Assembly: GCA_937888775.1 (NCBI GenBank)
Contig: CALAQT010000307.1
Coordinates: 1-14,625, forward strand
Origin: an uncultured Actinomycetes bacterium
Lineage (GTDB): Bacteria; Actinomycetota; Thermoleophilia; Solirubrobacterales; Solirubrobacteraceae
Direction of reading: 5' to 3'
Length of the DNA: 14,625 nucleotides
Shown: in pieces, positions 14,276-14,625 of the stretch
Layout: each line of letters opens with the position of its first letter
Numbering within the stretch: the first letter of the stretch is position 1
Translations under genes and position numbers: made by a program
Notes under the pieces: model-generated
Seen by the model: the letters and a program-made list of their open reading frames with translations, nothing else
What the model was told of the DNA's origin: nothing
Databases searched by the model: none

Positions 14276-14625
14276 GCGTCAACTCACGCTGGGTTCGCTA
14301 GCCAGGGCGCCGCAGCGGACGCTCACGTTCGCCCATTTGCGGTCGCGCCGGAGTCGCCGGCGAGTCGCTGGTCGCGGTCGCCGGCGCACGCGGCTCGCTT
14401 CCGCTTTGACCCGGATCGGAGCACCTAGCTCGCTCCTGCAATCGCGTGAAGGCACGAGCGCCGACCGGGCAGCCAACGCCGGGCTCGCCACTTGTGCATT
14501 CGCCCAGATCCGAGCGCCGGCCGGCGTGAGCGCCGACCGCGTCTCGGGCCGTGCGCGCCGGGCTCGGCCGGCTTGCGCTTACTTGTCCAGCGGTTGGGTG
14601 TCAAGTGGGATCGGGTCAGGTTCGT
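14276..14625. other. Stretch without a recognisable gene; short direct repeats
   Basis: About 350 GC-rich bases. Open frames on both strands are low-complexity and arginine-rich and resemble no family. GAGCGCCGACCG occurs at 14456-14467 and 14528-14539, with a one-base variant (GAGCGCCGGCCG) at 14512-14523; in sequence this rich in G and C this may be chance. A minus-strand gene could end at TAA 14579-14581, entering from the right edge, but only about 14 codons are visible. Confidence 0.35.

Noticed and set aside
14579..14625. Possible C-terminus (EPDPIPLDTQPLDK, TAA) of a minus-strand gene entering from the right edge
   Set aside because: Only about 14 codons are visible, too few to recognise or to test.
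1..14625. CRISPR arrays, tRNA or rRNA genes, riboswitches and known phage-defence modules
   Set aside because: I looked for regularly spaced repeats, cloverleaf patterns and characteristic proteins and saw none.

Overview
The window is high-GC bacterial DNA with strong G/C third-position bias. Its gene content (cytochrome P450, a small UspA-like protein, MmgE/PrpD, major-facilitator transporters, a secreted GH65-type hydrolase) fits a soil actinobacterium, possibly Thermoleophilia/Solirubrobacterales. That placement is inference; no rRNA, tRNA or phylogenetic marker is present.

Left part (about 1-6950): a decayed, repeat-bearing stretch. It holds a DNA-binding-domain remnant that looks like the tail of a recombinase; one intact small membrane-protein gene (minus strand); a rhodanese-CBS gene (minus) whose frame is cut by a single in-frame TGA; an EAL-domain fragment joined to a broken GGDEF domain; a secreted GH65-like glycoside hydrolase with a discoidin-like C-terminus that keeps a strong ribosome binding site and signal peptide but carries a TAG and a frameshift; a YceI-family remnant (minus); and two miniature inverted-repeat elements. 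The left element has perfect 23-bp terminal inverted repeats and a 9-bp direct repeat on each side, and lies exactly at the end of an older relative.

Right part (about 7220-14142): intact genes. A UspA-like gene (minus) diverges from a plus-strand series: cytochrome P450, a small HELVH zincin-like protein, an MmgE/PrpD family protein, a YbfB/YjiJ-type MFS transporter and a sugar/metabolite-type MFS transporter. A PrpD-like dehydratase next to two transporters, with an oxidising P450 upstream, suggests uptake and catabolism of small organic acids or oxidised metabolites, but no substrate can be read from sequence. The last ~480 bases hold terminator-like hairpins and no convincing gene.

The points most worth a second look are the TGA in the rhodanese gene (selenocysteine or nonsense mutation), the nested miniature elements, and the contrast between the broken left half and the intact right half.
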